Origin: an uncultured Candidatus Saccharibacteria bacterium
Lineage (GTDB): Bacteria > Patescibacteriota > Saccharimonadia > Saccharimonadales > UBA4665
Direction: 5' to 3'
Length of the DNA: 14,900 nucleotides
Assembly (NCBI GenBank): GCA_937988795.1
Contig: CALKHY010000081.1
Location: 1 to 14,900 of the forward strand
The translations under genes and the position numbers were made by a program. Under the pieces are notes generated by a model. It worked only from the letters and a program-made list of their open reading frames with translations, did not search any database and was not told the origin of the DNA. Below are positions 7,059-13,748 of the stretch, piece by piece; positions within the stretch are counted from its first letter, which is position 1, and every line of letters starts with the position of its first letter.

Positions 7059-8768
7059 ATGGATGGTTTCCGGCGTCGTAACAGAGACAAGCAGCCTCGG
7101 CGGGTAGTGGATGGCATCTTAAATGCGCCCGTCCGCACCTACAATGTCCGGCTGCCAAAGGGTATGGAACCGGCCCGGCTCGGTAATCTGCATTCGACGA
7201 ACAGCCGTCGGATTGATGATTTTAAGCGTCCAGAGGGCTGGTATTCGGCATCGTCGGGCACCGGCGCCGTGCGTGCTTCGTTTGATGTGAACAGGCAAGA
7301 AGCAGCCGCCCTGGCTACGGCAACGGGTACTGCCCAGCATGAAAAAAACGAAAAAACCGGGTCGTCGTTACTCCACATGACACTGCCAGGCAGCATTAAA
7401 CGAGACAAAAGCAAAGAAGGGCCGCGAAGCAAGCAGGGGCGTTGGCGTACATTCCGCAAGTGGGCGCTGCGCTCGGCACTTGTGTTGGCGGCGCTCGTAT
7501 TTATTGTCGGGGGATTCTTGCTCTTTAAGGGCATCCTTAAGCTGAACCAGGTGTTTAAGGGCGGCGGCGACGCACCGGCGCTGAACAACGAGGTAACGCC
7601 TGAGCTTCTGAGGGGCGAGGGCGACGGCCGCGTGAATATTCTGCTTATGGGCAAGGGCGGGCCGGGCCACTCTGGGGCCGATTTGACCGATACGATCATC
7701 GTTGCCAGTATTGATCCTATCAATAAGGAAGCGGCGCTGGTGAGTGTCCCGCGTGACCTGTGGGTCACAGTTCAAGGCCGTTCGAGCAAGATTAACGCCG
7801 TTTACGCCAATGCCAAGAGCCGCGCATTAAGTGAATCTCAAGATAAAGAAAAAGCGGAGCGCACAGGTGTTAAGGCGTTGCAGGATGTCGTAAGTCAGGT
7901 GCTGGGCATACCTATTCATTATTACGGCATGATCGACTTTGAAGGATTTAAAAAAGCAGTTGATATCGTAGGTGGTGTTGATATTGACGTTCCGTCTGAG
8001 TTGGCAGTCAAAGAGTACCTATGGGACTCCACAACTGGTAAGCATTATTACCTTAACGTGTCTGCCGGTCCGCAGCACTTTGACAGTACAAAAGCCCTGT
8101 ACTTTACACGGTCGCGGCAGACCAGTCTGCGCGGTGACTTCTCGCGCTCTGAACGACAGCGTTTATTCATCCAGGCACTCGCCAAAAAAGTACTGTCGGC
8201 TGGCACGTATACCAACCCACTTAAGATTTCACAGCTGATGAGCGCGTTTGGCGACCATATGTCGACCGACCTGAGCGTTAACAATGCGCTTCGTTTGTTC
8301 GATATAGCCAACGGTATGGATCTGTCCCAAATAAAATCGATCGGTCTGGCCGATCCGCCCAATAACTATGTGCGTACCGATACCGTGGGCGACCAATCGG
8401 TGGTACGGCCGACCGCCGGCTTTGGCGATTACAGCGAAATTCAGAATTACATCCGCAACGTGCTGAAAGATCCGTATCTTGCCAAGGAAGATGCGCGTGT
8501 TGCAGTCTTAAATGGTAGTACAATCGCCGGCCTGGCCGCCAAAACGGCAGAGGAGTTAAAGACCTATGGTTACAACGTGGCGGTTGTGGGTGATGCGCCG
8601 ACACAGGATTACGCACGGACTATTCTGATCGATGTCACTGACGGCAAGAAGCCGTTTACTAAGAACTATTTGGAAAAGCGTTTGAATGTCAAAGCTACAA
8701 CCAAGGTGCCGGAGGGCGTACAGACACAGGACGTTGATTTTGTGATAATCTTAGGCCGGAGCGAATAG
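7059..8768 (+). CDS. LytR-CpsA-Psr (LCP) family cell-envelope glycopolymer transferase with LytR_C domain
   Basis: LCP enzymes move polyprenyl-linked glycopolymers onto the cell wall or envelope, acting outside the membrane. Counting from the ATG at 7047 (add 4 to numbers from the preferred start at 7059), the protein has a basic, probably disordered cytoplasmic region of about 140 residues, one transmembrane helix (141-161), and an LCP core (about 195-385). The core shows NILLMGKGGPGHSGADLTD, SVPRDLWV, and RSRQTSLRGDFSRSERQR with the Arg/Asp residues expected to bind the pyrophosphate-lipid substrate. A C-terminal LytR_C domain spans about 484-571 (VAVLNGSTIAGLAAKTAEEL). ATG 7059 is chosen because the TATACT box places the transcript start after the ATG at 7047; no Shine-Dalgarno is present. 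The long N-terminal cytoplasmic region is unusual against typical LCP proteins. It is followed 3 bp later by a membrane-protein gene, probably in one operon. Confidence 0.9.
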   Translation: MDGFRRRNRDKQPRRVVDGILNAPVRTYNVRLPKGMEPARLGNLHSTNSRRIDDFKRPEGWYSASSGTGAVRASFDVNRQEAAALATATGTAQHEKNEKTGSSLLHMTLPGSIKRDKSKEGPRSKQGRWRTFRKWALRSALVLAALVFIVGGFLLFKGILKLNQVFKGGGDAPALNNEVTPELLRGEGDGRVNILLMGKGGPGHSGADLTDTIIVASIDPINKEAALVSVPRDLWVTVQGRSSKINAVYANAKSRALSESQDKEKAERTGVKALQDVVSQVLGIPIHYYGMIDFEGFKKAVDIVGGVDIDVPSELAVKEYLWDSTTGKHYYLNVSAGPQHFDSTKALYFTRSRQTSLRGDFSRSERQRLFIQALAKKVLSAGTYTNPLKISQLMSAFGDHMSTDLSVNNALRLFDIANGMDLSQIKSIGLADPPNNYVRTDTVGDQSVVRPTAGFGDYSEIQNYIRNVLKDPYLAKEDARVAVLNGSTIAGLAAKTAEELKTYGYNVAVVGDAPTQDYARTILIDVTDGKKPFTKNYLEKRLNVKATTKVPEGVQTQDVDFVIILGRSE

Positions 8769-8771
8769 CTT

Positions 8772-9539
8772 ATGCGACCACTTATCAACAAAATTAAGCC
8801 CACCAAAGGCTTCTCGCGGTTGGCTCACATGGCTACCAACATCGGGTTGGTGCTCTTGGTGTTTGTCCTGGTTCGGATCGAATTCGCACAGCTGGCGTTG
8901 GCGCTGATTTTGCTGAGTAAGTGGCGGATGTTTGCGGTCCGCCCTCGCTTCTGGCCGGCGCTAGTGCGCTATAACTCAGTCGACATTATTGTGAGTGTTT
9001 CGCTGCTGGTATTCATGGCGCACACGAGTGACCAAACAATGCAACTTTTGTGGACCGGCGTGTACGCCTTGTGGCTCTTGGTGATCAAGCCGGCGACGGG
9101 CGCGTTGATGGTGTCTGTTCAGGCAATGACCGGTCTGCTATTTGGTCTAAGCGCGGTGTTTATGCAGTGGGGCGGCAGCCCATTGTACTGGTTGGTGTTT
9201 ACCGTTGCGCTTATCTGCTATTTGGCTGCCCGGCATTTCTTCGATAGCTATGAGGAGCCGTACGCCAAGTTGCTCTCGTACCTGTGGGCGTTTTTCGCAT
9301 CTGCGCTGACATGGGTGCTTGGCCACTGGCTACTGTTTTACGGCCCGATTGCCCAGCCTACGCTGTTGCTTGTAGCTGTCGGTTACGGCTTGGCGGTGCT
9401 GTATTATCTTGATCACAATGACAAGCTGTCGAGCCTGGTGCGGGCCGAGATTATGGTGACTACATGCGCAATTGCGGTTGCAGTAGTTGTGTCGCTTACC
9501 GTCAACGTTGTCGATACCGTCCGCGAGCTGTTGCGGTAG
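8772..9539 (+). CDS. Polytopic membrane protein of unknown function
   Basis: A protein of 255 residues with a short basic N-terminus and about seven to eight hydrophobic helices (roughly 21-50 as one or two, then 68-85, 91-106, 109-131, 138-153, 167-190, 196-213 and 226-248). I do not recognise a family motif. Charged loops include HFFDSYEEPYAK (about 155-166) and YLDHNDKLSSLVRAE (about 212-226). It starts 3 bp after the LCP stop codon, with a possible GGAG Shine-Dalgarno about 11 bases upstream, so it is almost certainly co-transcribed with the LCP gene. This context suggests an envelope role, such as handling the lipid-linked polymer, but that is only guilt by association. It ends in TAG. 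Confidence 0.8.
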   Translation: MRPLINKIKPTKGFSRLAHMATNIGLVLLVFVLVRIEFAQLALALILLSKWRMFAVRPRFWPALVRYNSVDIIVSVSLLVFMAHTSDQTMQLLWTGVYALWLLVIKPATGALMVSVQAMTGLLFGLSAVFMQWGGSPLYWLVFTVALICYLAARHFFDSYEEPYAKLLSYLWAFFASALTWVLGHWLLFYGPIAQPTLLLVAVGYGLAVLYYLDHNDKLSSLVRAEIMVTTCAIAVAVVVSLTVNVVDTVRELLR

Positions 9540-9582
9540 TGTCCGGCACGGCGGTTTAAGGAAAAGATTATTTCAGGAGGGC

Positions 9583-9588
9583 TATAAT
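9583..9588 (+). promoter_or_regulatory. -10 box (TATAAT) for htrA-like gene, leaderless start
   Basis: A perfect TATAAT ends 6 bases before the ATG at 9595, placing the predicted transcription start at or next to the A of the ATG. No good -35 box is visible at 16-18 bp spacing. An AGGAGG lies at 9575-9580 but is 14 bases from the ATG and upstream of the predicted transcript start, so it would not be transcribed from this promoter. It could serve a read-through transcript from the upstream operon. Confidence 0.6.
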
Positions 9589-9594
9589 AGAACT

Positions 9595-10809
9595 ATGCAA
9601 GAGCAAGAAAGTTCTACACAAAAAAGACCTGCAGCATCAGCGCGGCGCACTGCCAATACCGCGCCTACATTTGGTCCAGACCACCCGCGGGTGCGCTTTT
9701 TGGCCTTGGCCATGCTGGTGATTCTAAGCGTGAGCGGAGGTTTTGCAGGCGGCTGGTTGGCAAGCAGGAACAAAACAATCACTACCACTCCTGTAGAAAC
9801 ACAACGGGTTGTACTTAATAGTCAAGGTGAGTTGATCGGTCAGATAGCCGAAGAAGTTGGCAAGAGTGTTGTTTCGATTGAAACTACTGCCACTACCCGG
9901 GGCTTCTTTGGGCTGAGCGAGAGCCAAGGGGCGGGTACTGGGATTATTTTGACAGAGGATGGCCTGATTTTAACCAACCGCCATGTCGTGCCTGCCGGCA
10001 CTGATGACGTGCGGGTTATTTTGTCTGACGGCACTGAATTGGATGACGTTACCGTCGTAGGGCGCACATCAAGCCGGGACAGCTTGGACATTGCATTTTT
10101 GAAGATAAATAACCTCGAGGGTAAGAAGCTGACGCCCGCGCGCATTGGCGACTCCTCCAAGATGCAGGTGGGTGACCCGGTGGTGGCTATAGGTAACGCC
10201 TTGGGGCAGTTCCAGAACACCGTGACATCGGGCATTATTTCCGGCTACGGCCGCAACATTCAAGCGCTTGATACTAATGGTGCCGAGAGCTTGGAAAACT
10301 TGTTCCAGACGGACACTGCGATTAATCCCGGTAACTCCGGCGGGCCGCTCGTCAACCTCAACGGAGAAGTCATCGGCATCAACACCGCGGTCGCTGGCGG
10401 CGATGCGCAGAATATCGGCTTTGCTATACCGATTAATGACGTGGTTGGCCTGATCGACACCGTCAAGCAGACTGGCAAGCTCCAGCGCCCATATCTTGGT
10501 GTGATATACATACCGATCACGAACGACGTTGCCGAGCAGTACAGTCTGAGCGTTAAGCGCGGAGCCTACATCGCGCCGCCCGGCATCATCGGCGCAAACC
10601 CGATCGTCAGGGATGGCCCTGCGGAGAAGGCCGGCCTGAAAGCAGGCGATATTATTCTGAAGATCGACGACAAGAATATCGACCAGACAAATAGCTTGTC
10701 GGCACTAGTAAACAAGCACAAGGTGGGTGACAAGATTACTTTGACGATACTCCGTGACGGCAAAGAGCAGAAAATTGACGTTACGCTTGGTGCGGCGCCA
10801 ACCAACTAG
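9595..10809 (+). CDS. HtrA/DegP-type membrane-anchored serine protease with PDZ domain
   Basis: A 404-residue trypsin-like protease of the HtrA family, which degrades or refolds misfolded proteins outside the membrane. The N-terminal 34 residues are hydrophilic, followed by one membrane anchor (about 35-56), a linker, and the protease domain (about 80-290). The catalytic triad is visible: His130 in LTNRHVV, Asp165 in SLDIAFLKI and Ser248 in TAINPGNSGGPL. One PDZ domain follows (about 296-400; YLGVIYIPI, GPAEKAGLKAGDIILKIDD), so it has the DegS/HhoA single-PDZ layout. A longer frame opens at 9487, but ATG 9595 is chosen because a TATAAT box sits just upstream and the extension would overlap the preceding gene. 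The stop codon overlaps that of convergent prmC. htrA or degP symbols would be family-level only. Confidence 0.93.
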   Translation: MQEQESSTQKRPAASARRTANTAPTFGPDHPRVRFLALAMLVILSVSGGFAGGWLASRNKTITTTPVETQRVVLNSQGELIGQIAEEVGKSVVSIETTATTRGFFGLSESQGAGTGIILTEDGLILTNRHVVPAGTDDVRVILSDGTELDDVTVVGRTSSRDSLDIAFLKINNLEGKKLTPARIGDSSKMQVGDPVVAIGNALGQFQNTVTSGIISGYGRNIQALDTNGAESLENLFQTDTAINPGNSGGPLVNLNGEVIGINTAVAGGDAQNIGFAIPINDVVGLIDTVKQTGKLQRPYLGVIYIPITNDVAEQYSLSVKRGAYIAPPGIIGANPIVRDGPAEKAGLKAGDIILKIDDKNIDQTNSLSALVNKHKVGDKITLTILRDGKEQKIDVTLGAAPTN

Positions 10810-11642
10810 CCGGCGTCGGCGGCTGGCTGGAAGACTTGTATGAAGTCCTGCGAACCGCGCAGCTCGAAACCAGCGTGCCGCGCAATGTCGAGCATGTCGT
10901 CGTGCTGGGTCGGCAGTGACTCGGTCAGGACTAATAGTGGCTGGCGGGGCAGGGCGGCTATCTGTTCCCAGAATTTTCGGTATAGATTGAGCCCATCTTT
11001 GCCGCTGAAGATGGCGTGTTTGGGCTCGTGCTCCGCGGCTGGGTTAATGCCATACCGTTCTGGGACGTAGGGTAGGTTGGCCAGGATAACCATTGACTGG
11101 TGTTTGGCGGTCAGGGGTTGGAGGAGGTCGCCGCTCAAGAGCGTTATGTCCGCACCGTGCTTTTTTGCGTTTTTGCGGGCGATTTTGATTGCCTCGGCGT
11201 CGATATCGGTGGCGATAACCTTGGCTTGCGAGAATTCCAGCTTGGTCGTGACTGCGATTGCCCCAGAGCCTGTGCCTACGTCAACGATTGTGGGCCGTGT
11301 GTGGGGCACGGTCTTCTGCAGAGCTGCCTTTAGCTCGTCAATTATGGTTTCTGTTTCGGGGCGGGGGACCAGGACGTGTTCGTTAATGACAAACTCGCGG
11401 CCATAAAATTCTACCTTGCCGCGGATGTAGGCAAGAGGGATATGTCGGACTCTTTGAACAATCTTAGTGTTCAGGTCCACCTCTGTTTTTTGGGGCAATT
11501 TAGCGTCTAAATTGGCCAGTATTGATGCACGGTCAACCCCCAGAGCGTCCTCTAATAGCACCAGACAGTCCAGGCGAGCGGTTGCAATACCAGCTTCTTG
11601 CAGCTCTTTAGTGCTAGTTATCAGCCAGTCATTTACCGACAT
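10806..11642 (-). CDS. prmC: Peptide chain release factor N5-glutamine methyltransferase
   Basis: A 278-residue HemK/PrmC family protein that uses S-adenosylmethionine to methylate the Gln of the GGQ motif in class 1 release factors, raising termination efficiency. An N-terminal helical domain (about 1-75) precedes LVPRPETE (91-98), the SAM-binding motif I DVGTGSGAIAV (121-131), the acidic ATDID (144-148) that contacts SAM ribose, and the active-site motif NLPY (189-192). Most PrmC proteins have NPPY; the Leu is a conservative departure that leaves the substrate-binding Asn and Tyr in place. Its target, prfA, lies two genes upstream in the same operon, which supports the assignment. The start overlaps the ancestral end of the frameshifted P-loop gene by 14 bp, implying translational coupling. 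It ends tail to tail with the HtrA gene. Confidence 0.93.
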   Translation of the reverse strand: MSVNDWLITSTKELQEAGIATARLDCLVLLEDALGVDRASILANLDAKLPQKTEVDLNTKIVQRVRHIPLAYIRGKVEFYGREFVINEHVLVPRPETETIIDELKAALQKTVPHTRPTIVDVGTGSGAIAVTTKLEFSQAKVIATDIDAEAIKIARKNAKKHGADITLLSGDLLQPLTAKHQSMVILANLPYVPERYGINPAAEHEPKHAIFSGKDGLNLYRKFWEQIAALPRQPLLVLTESLPTQHDDMLDIARHAGFELRGSQDFIQVFQPAADAG

Positions 11643-11784
11643 GAGCGATCCTTATTATCTCATCTACTATCTCATCGACCGGCCGGTCGTTGACTACAGC
11701 AATGGCGCCCACCGCAATAAATTCGCTCAGCTTTTGTGCTTGCGTAGCGACGTTTTCGCAATATTCTGCCCGTCCTGACCATGC
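11629..11784 (-). pseudogene. Displaced C-terminal part of the P-loop gene (other frame)
   Basis: Reading from 11784 in the shifted frame gives 51 residues, AWSGRAEYCENVATQAQKLS, then EFIAVGAIAVVNDRPVDEIV, then DEIIRIAHVGK and TGA at 11629-11631. This has the look of a kinase C-terminus: an amphipathic helix, a hydrophobic strand, an Asp-Arg-Pro turn and a final VDEIVDEII helix. It overlaps the prmC start by 14 bp, a normal arrangement in this compact operon. The region would otherwise be an unexplained 84-bp gap. Confidence 0.75.
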
Positions 11785-12140
11785 GTGTGCGTATTGCGCC
11801 CCTTGAGCCTTGCTTCATGGGTTTTGGGATCTACTGTCAGGGCAATGATTGTGTCAAAATCATCTACGAAATCCTGCCAGTTGCTTGGGTAGGCGCCGAT
11901 GAAGACCGTTTCGTCGGAAGCGAGCAGTTTTTCGATAGCGGGACGCTGCCAGTTCCAACGATACTTATCCCAGTCGACGTATCCCTCCGGCCATGCCGCC
12001 GGCGATCCGGTTGCGTCTTCTAATCGGGTAGTTCCGGGCATATCGTCGGTATCGTATGCAGTAAAACCGCGCTCTGCGAGCCGTTTAATGACTGTTGATT
12101 TTCCAACCCCTCCAGAGCCGGTAATAAAGACTTTAGGCAT
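11727..12140 (-). CDS. Small P-loop NTPase / nucleotide-kinase-like protein, C-terminus frameshifted
   Basis: A 137-residue open frame with a Walker A motif at the N-terminus (ITGSGGVGKST, about 6-16), a DTDD motif (30-33), a Trp-rich middle, a central strand FIGAYPSNW (80-88) and an Arg-containing lid-like TVDPKTHEARLKGR (102-115). This resembles NMP-kinase-like or AAA_33-type small kinases; the substrate is unknown. ATG follows the prfA TAA by 1 bp, with GAAGG as the Shine-Dalgarno. From residue 118 on, the frame gives a poor sequence (THGQDGQNIAKTSLRKHKS) and stops. Removing 2 bp of a CACAC repeat (near 11785-11789) restores a frame of 51 further codons, giving a 169-residue protein ending just inside prmC. 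Either the gene is a recent pseudogene or the 2 bp are a sequencing or assembly error. Confidence 0.75.
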   Translation of the reverse strand: MPKVFITGSGGVGKSTVIKRLAERGFTAYDTDDMPGTTRLEDATGSPAAWPEGYVDWDKYRWNWQRPAIEKLLASDETVFIGAYPSNWQDFVDDFDTIIALTVDPKTHEARLKGRNTHTHGQDGQNIAKTSLRKHKS

Positions 12141-12141
12141 A

Positions 12142-13200
12142 TTACTGACCTTCGTTGATCAGCTGGCGTTCGTAGTCGGCGAGTTTTTCGATGATGTCGT
12201 CGATTTCGCCGTCGAGTGCGCCGGGGAGGTTGCTGCGCGAGTAGCCGATACGGTGGTCGGTAATGCGGTCTTGTGGGAAGTTATAGGTGCGGATTTTTTC
12301 GGAGCGGTCGCCGCTGCCGATTAGCTTCCGTCGTGCCTCAGAAAGCTGCTTTTGCTCTTCCTCGATCTTCATGGCAAGCAGGCGGGAGCGGAGCACGCCC
12401 AGGGCTTTCTCTTTGTTCTTGATCTGTGACTTTTCATCTTGGCAAGTTACGATAATACCGCTGGGTAAGTGTGTAATGCGCACGGCCGAGTCGGTAGTGT
12501 TGACGCTTTGGCCGCCGTGGCCGCTGCTGCGGTAGACGTCGATCCTGAGGTCGTTGGGATTGATTTCGATATCGGCCTCTTCGGCTTCGGGCAATACTGC
12601 AACTGTGGCAGTAGAGGTGTGGATGCGGCCCTGGCTTTCGGTAACAGGCACGCGCTGGACGCGGTGGACGCCGGCTTCGAACTTCAATTTTTTGTATATA
12701 TCTTCACCGCGCACGCCAAAGATGATTTCCTTGTAGCCGCCAGCTTCTGATGGCGATTCGTCAATTAGCTCAACTTTGTAGCCGTGATGCTCGGCCCAGC
12801 GTACATACATGCGGTAGAGGTCGCCAGCAAACAGAGCAGCTTCGTCGCCGCCGGCCGCGGCGCGGATTTCAACAATAACGTCTTTTTCATCGTTGGGATC
12901 TTTGGGTGTTAGTGCCTCTTGCAGGGAGGCATCGTTAGCCTCGATTCTAGTGGCCAGGTCCTCCAGTTCGTTTTTGGCCAGCTCGGCCAGTTCAGGATCG
13001 TCGCCATTCACCAGCACTTCGGCTTCGGCCTTACTTTTTTGTAGCCGGGCACGTTCGTCAAACAGTGCAATGATCGACTCCAGTTCGGTGCGCCGTTTCG
13101 CCAACTTTGGATAGTCTTTGGTGCTGTAGATCTCCGGATCGTTGAAACGCTCCGTAAGTTCTTCCAGTTCCTTGCGTAAGTGTTGTTCTTTTTGGTCCAT
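12142..13200 (-). CDS. prfA: Peptide chain release factor 1 (RF1)
   Basis: A 352-residue class 1 release factor that reads UAA and UAG in the ribosomal A site and triggers peptide hydrolysis. It has the N-terminal coiled-coil domain (about 1-95) and the PCRF domain. The codon-reading tripeptide is PVT (185-187, in [16 protein letters not shown]); RF2 would have SPF there. The catalytic loop is [20 protein letters not shown], with GGQ at 229-231, and the C-terminal helical tail includes [15 protein letters not shown]. Length matches the family norm of about 350-360. ATG 13200 aligns with normal RF1 starts. A TATACT lies 12 bases upstream, so the leader would be very short. The gene heads the operon with the P-loop gene and prmC, and it follows the rpmE terminator. 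Confidence 0.97.
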   Translation of the reverse strand: MDQKEQHLRKELEELTERFNDPEIYSTKDYPKLAKRRTELESIIALFDERARLQKSKAEAEVLVNGDDPELAELAKNELEDLATRIEANDASLQEALTPKDPNDEKDVIVEIRAAAGGDEAALFAGDLYRMYVRWAEHHGYKVELIDESPSEAGGYKEIIFGVRGEDIYKKLKFEAGVHRVQRVPVTESQGRIHTSTATVAVLPEAEEADIEINPNDLRIDVYRSSGHGGQSVNTTDSAVRITHLPSGIIVTCQDEKSQIKNKEKALGVLRSRLLAMKIEEEQKQLSEARRKLIGSGDRSEKIRTYNFPQDRITDHRIGYSRSNLPGALDGEIDDIIEKLADYERQLINEGQ

Positions 13201-13212
13201 AATCTTCTTTTC

Positions 13213-13243
13213 AGTATAAAGAAAAACCGCCCGAATATGCTAA
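13213..13243 (-). promoter_or_regulatory. Candidate prfA promoter inside/after the rpmE terminator
   Basis: On the minus strand a TATACT -10 box (13218-13213) lies 12 bases before the prfA ATG. A weak TTAGCA (13243-13238) in the terminator loop would be the -35, at a long 19-bp spacing. Predicted leader is about 5 bases. This is weaker than the other promoters, and read-through of the terminator is an alternative source of prfA mRNA. Confidence 0.4.
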
Positions 13244-13258
13244 TGGCAGGGCGGTTTT
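13218..13258 (-). terminator. Intrinsic terminator after rpmE
   Basis: A perfect 10-bp stem, AAAACCGCCC with GGGCGGTTTT (13258-13249 and 13232-13223 read on the minus strand), encloses a 16-base loop and runs into TTTTTCTTTA. It starts 13 bases after the rpmE stop codon. The plus-strand reading also ends in a short T run, but no plus-strand gene enters it. Confidence 0.88.
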
Positions 13259-13271
13259 GTCTTGCAAATAG

Positions 13272-13616
13272 CTATTTGGCGGCGTTCTTGGCCTCGGCCT
13301 TTTCAGCTTTGGCAGCCTTGCGGGCAGCTGCTTTTTGGGCGGCCTTCATGCGCGCCTCGCGAGCCTTGGCGGCAGCTTCGGCGCGAGCCTTGAACTTGTC
13401 AACGCGGCCTTCGATGTCCACGATGCGCTCTTCGCCAGTGAAGAACGGGTGCGACTGGCTAGTGATGTGTACCTTAACAAGCGGATATTCCTTACCGTCT
13501 ACCCACTTAATAGTTTCGTCTGACTTCGCAGTAGAACGAGTCAGAAACCGAAAGCCGTTGTTGAGATCCTCAAACACGACTGGCCGATAGTTCTTTGGGT
13601 GAATATCTTTCTTCAT
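13272..13616 (-). CDS. rpmE: 50S ribosomal protein bL31, type B-like (zinc-free), with Lys/Ala-rich tail
   Basis: The open frame extends to 13691, but the family start is [20 protein letters not shown] at 13616, giving 114 residues. A strong promoter whose -10 ends 10 bases upstream confirms this start. [27 protein letters not shown] and a final VDKFKARA are characteristic of type B bL31 (RpmE2-like). The zinc-binding cysteines of type A are absent; the protein has no Cys at all. A tail of about 35 residues (about 79-114) is almost wholly Ala/Lys/Glu/Arg, longer than the usual 80-90-residue protein. bL31 bridges the ribosomal subunits. The gene is monocistronic, divergent from rpsB, and ends in an intrinsic terminator. 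Stop codon is TAG. Confidence 0.94.
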   Translation of the reverse strand: MKKDIHPKNYRPVVFEDLNNGFRFLTRSTAKSDETIKWVDGKEYPLVKVHITSQSHPFFTGEERIVDIEGRVDKFKARAEAAAKAREARMKAAQKAAARKAAKAEKAEAKNAAK

Positions 13617-13626
13617 AGTCCACGCT

Positions 13627-13655
13627 ATTGTATCTGTTTTTGCTGGGATTGTAAA
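13627..13655 (-). promoter_or_regulatory. rpmE promoter (leaderless)
   Basis: On the minus strand: -35 TTTACA (13655-13650), 17-bp spacer, -10 TACAAT (13632-13627). Each box differs from consensus at one position. Predicted transcription start is about 13619-13620, giving a leader of 3-4 bases before the ATG at 13616 and no Shine-Dalgarno. The -35 overlaps the rpsB -35 on the other strand. Confidence 0.8.
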
Positions 13656-13677
13656 GAGTGGTGTTTTTTGGTACAAT
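13649..13677 (+). promoter_or_regulatory. rpsB-tsf promoter
   Basis: -35 TTGTAA (13649-13654), 17-bp spacer, -10 TACAAT (13672-13677). Predicted transcription start is about 13684, giving a leader of about 90 bases before the rpsB ATG, in contrast to the short-leader genes in this window. Confidence 0.72.
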
Positions 13678-13715
13678 AACAGAGTTATCAACTAAACAGG
13701 TTGGGGACAAATCCT

Positions 13716-13748
13716 CCCTTAGGCGCTATGTAGGCACTTAAGGGCGCC
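13716..13748 (+). promoter_or_regulatory. Possible structured leader of rpsB mRNA
   Basis: Two stems that cannot fully coexist are visible in the rpsB leader: CCCTTA (13716-13721) with TAAGGG (13739-13744), and GGCGC (13722-13726) with GCGCC (13744-13748). In other bacteria S2 represses its own operon through the rpsB leader; a similar role here is only an inference. The likely Shine-Dalgarno AAAGGA (13761-13766) lies outside both stems, 8 bases from the ATG. Confidence 0.4.

Noticed and set aside
9487..9594. N-terminal extension of the HtrA-type gene by 36 codons
   Set aside because: The extension overlaps the preceding membrane-protein gene, and the TATAAT box at 9583-9588 together with the MQEQESS start argues for ATG 9595.
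11727..12140. Programmed ribosomal frameshift in the P-loop gene
   Set aside because: No slippery heptamer or downstream pseudoknot is evident at the shift site, and the CACAC dinucleotide repeat is better explained by an insertion mutation or sequencing error.
11899..12324. Plus-strand open frame of 141 codons opposite the P-loop gene and prfA
   Set aside because: Both minus-strand frames carry conserved motifs (Walker A, RF1 C-terminus), so this is an antisense shadow.
13617..13691. N-terminal extension of bL31 by 25 codons
   Set aside because: The extension covers the rpmE promoter and lies before the family-conserved MKKDIHP start.
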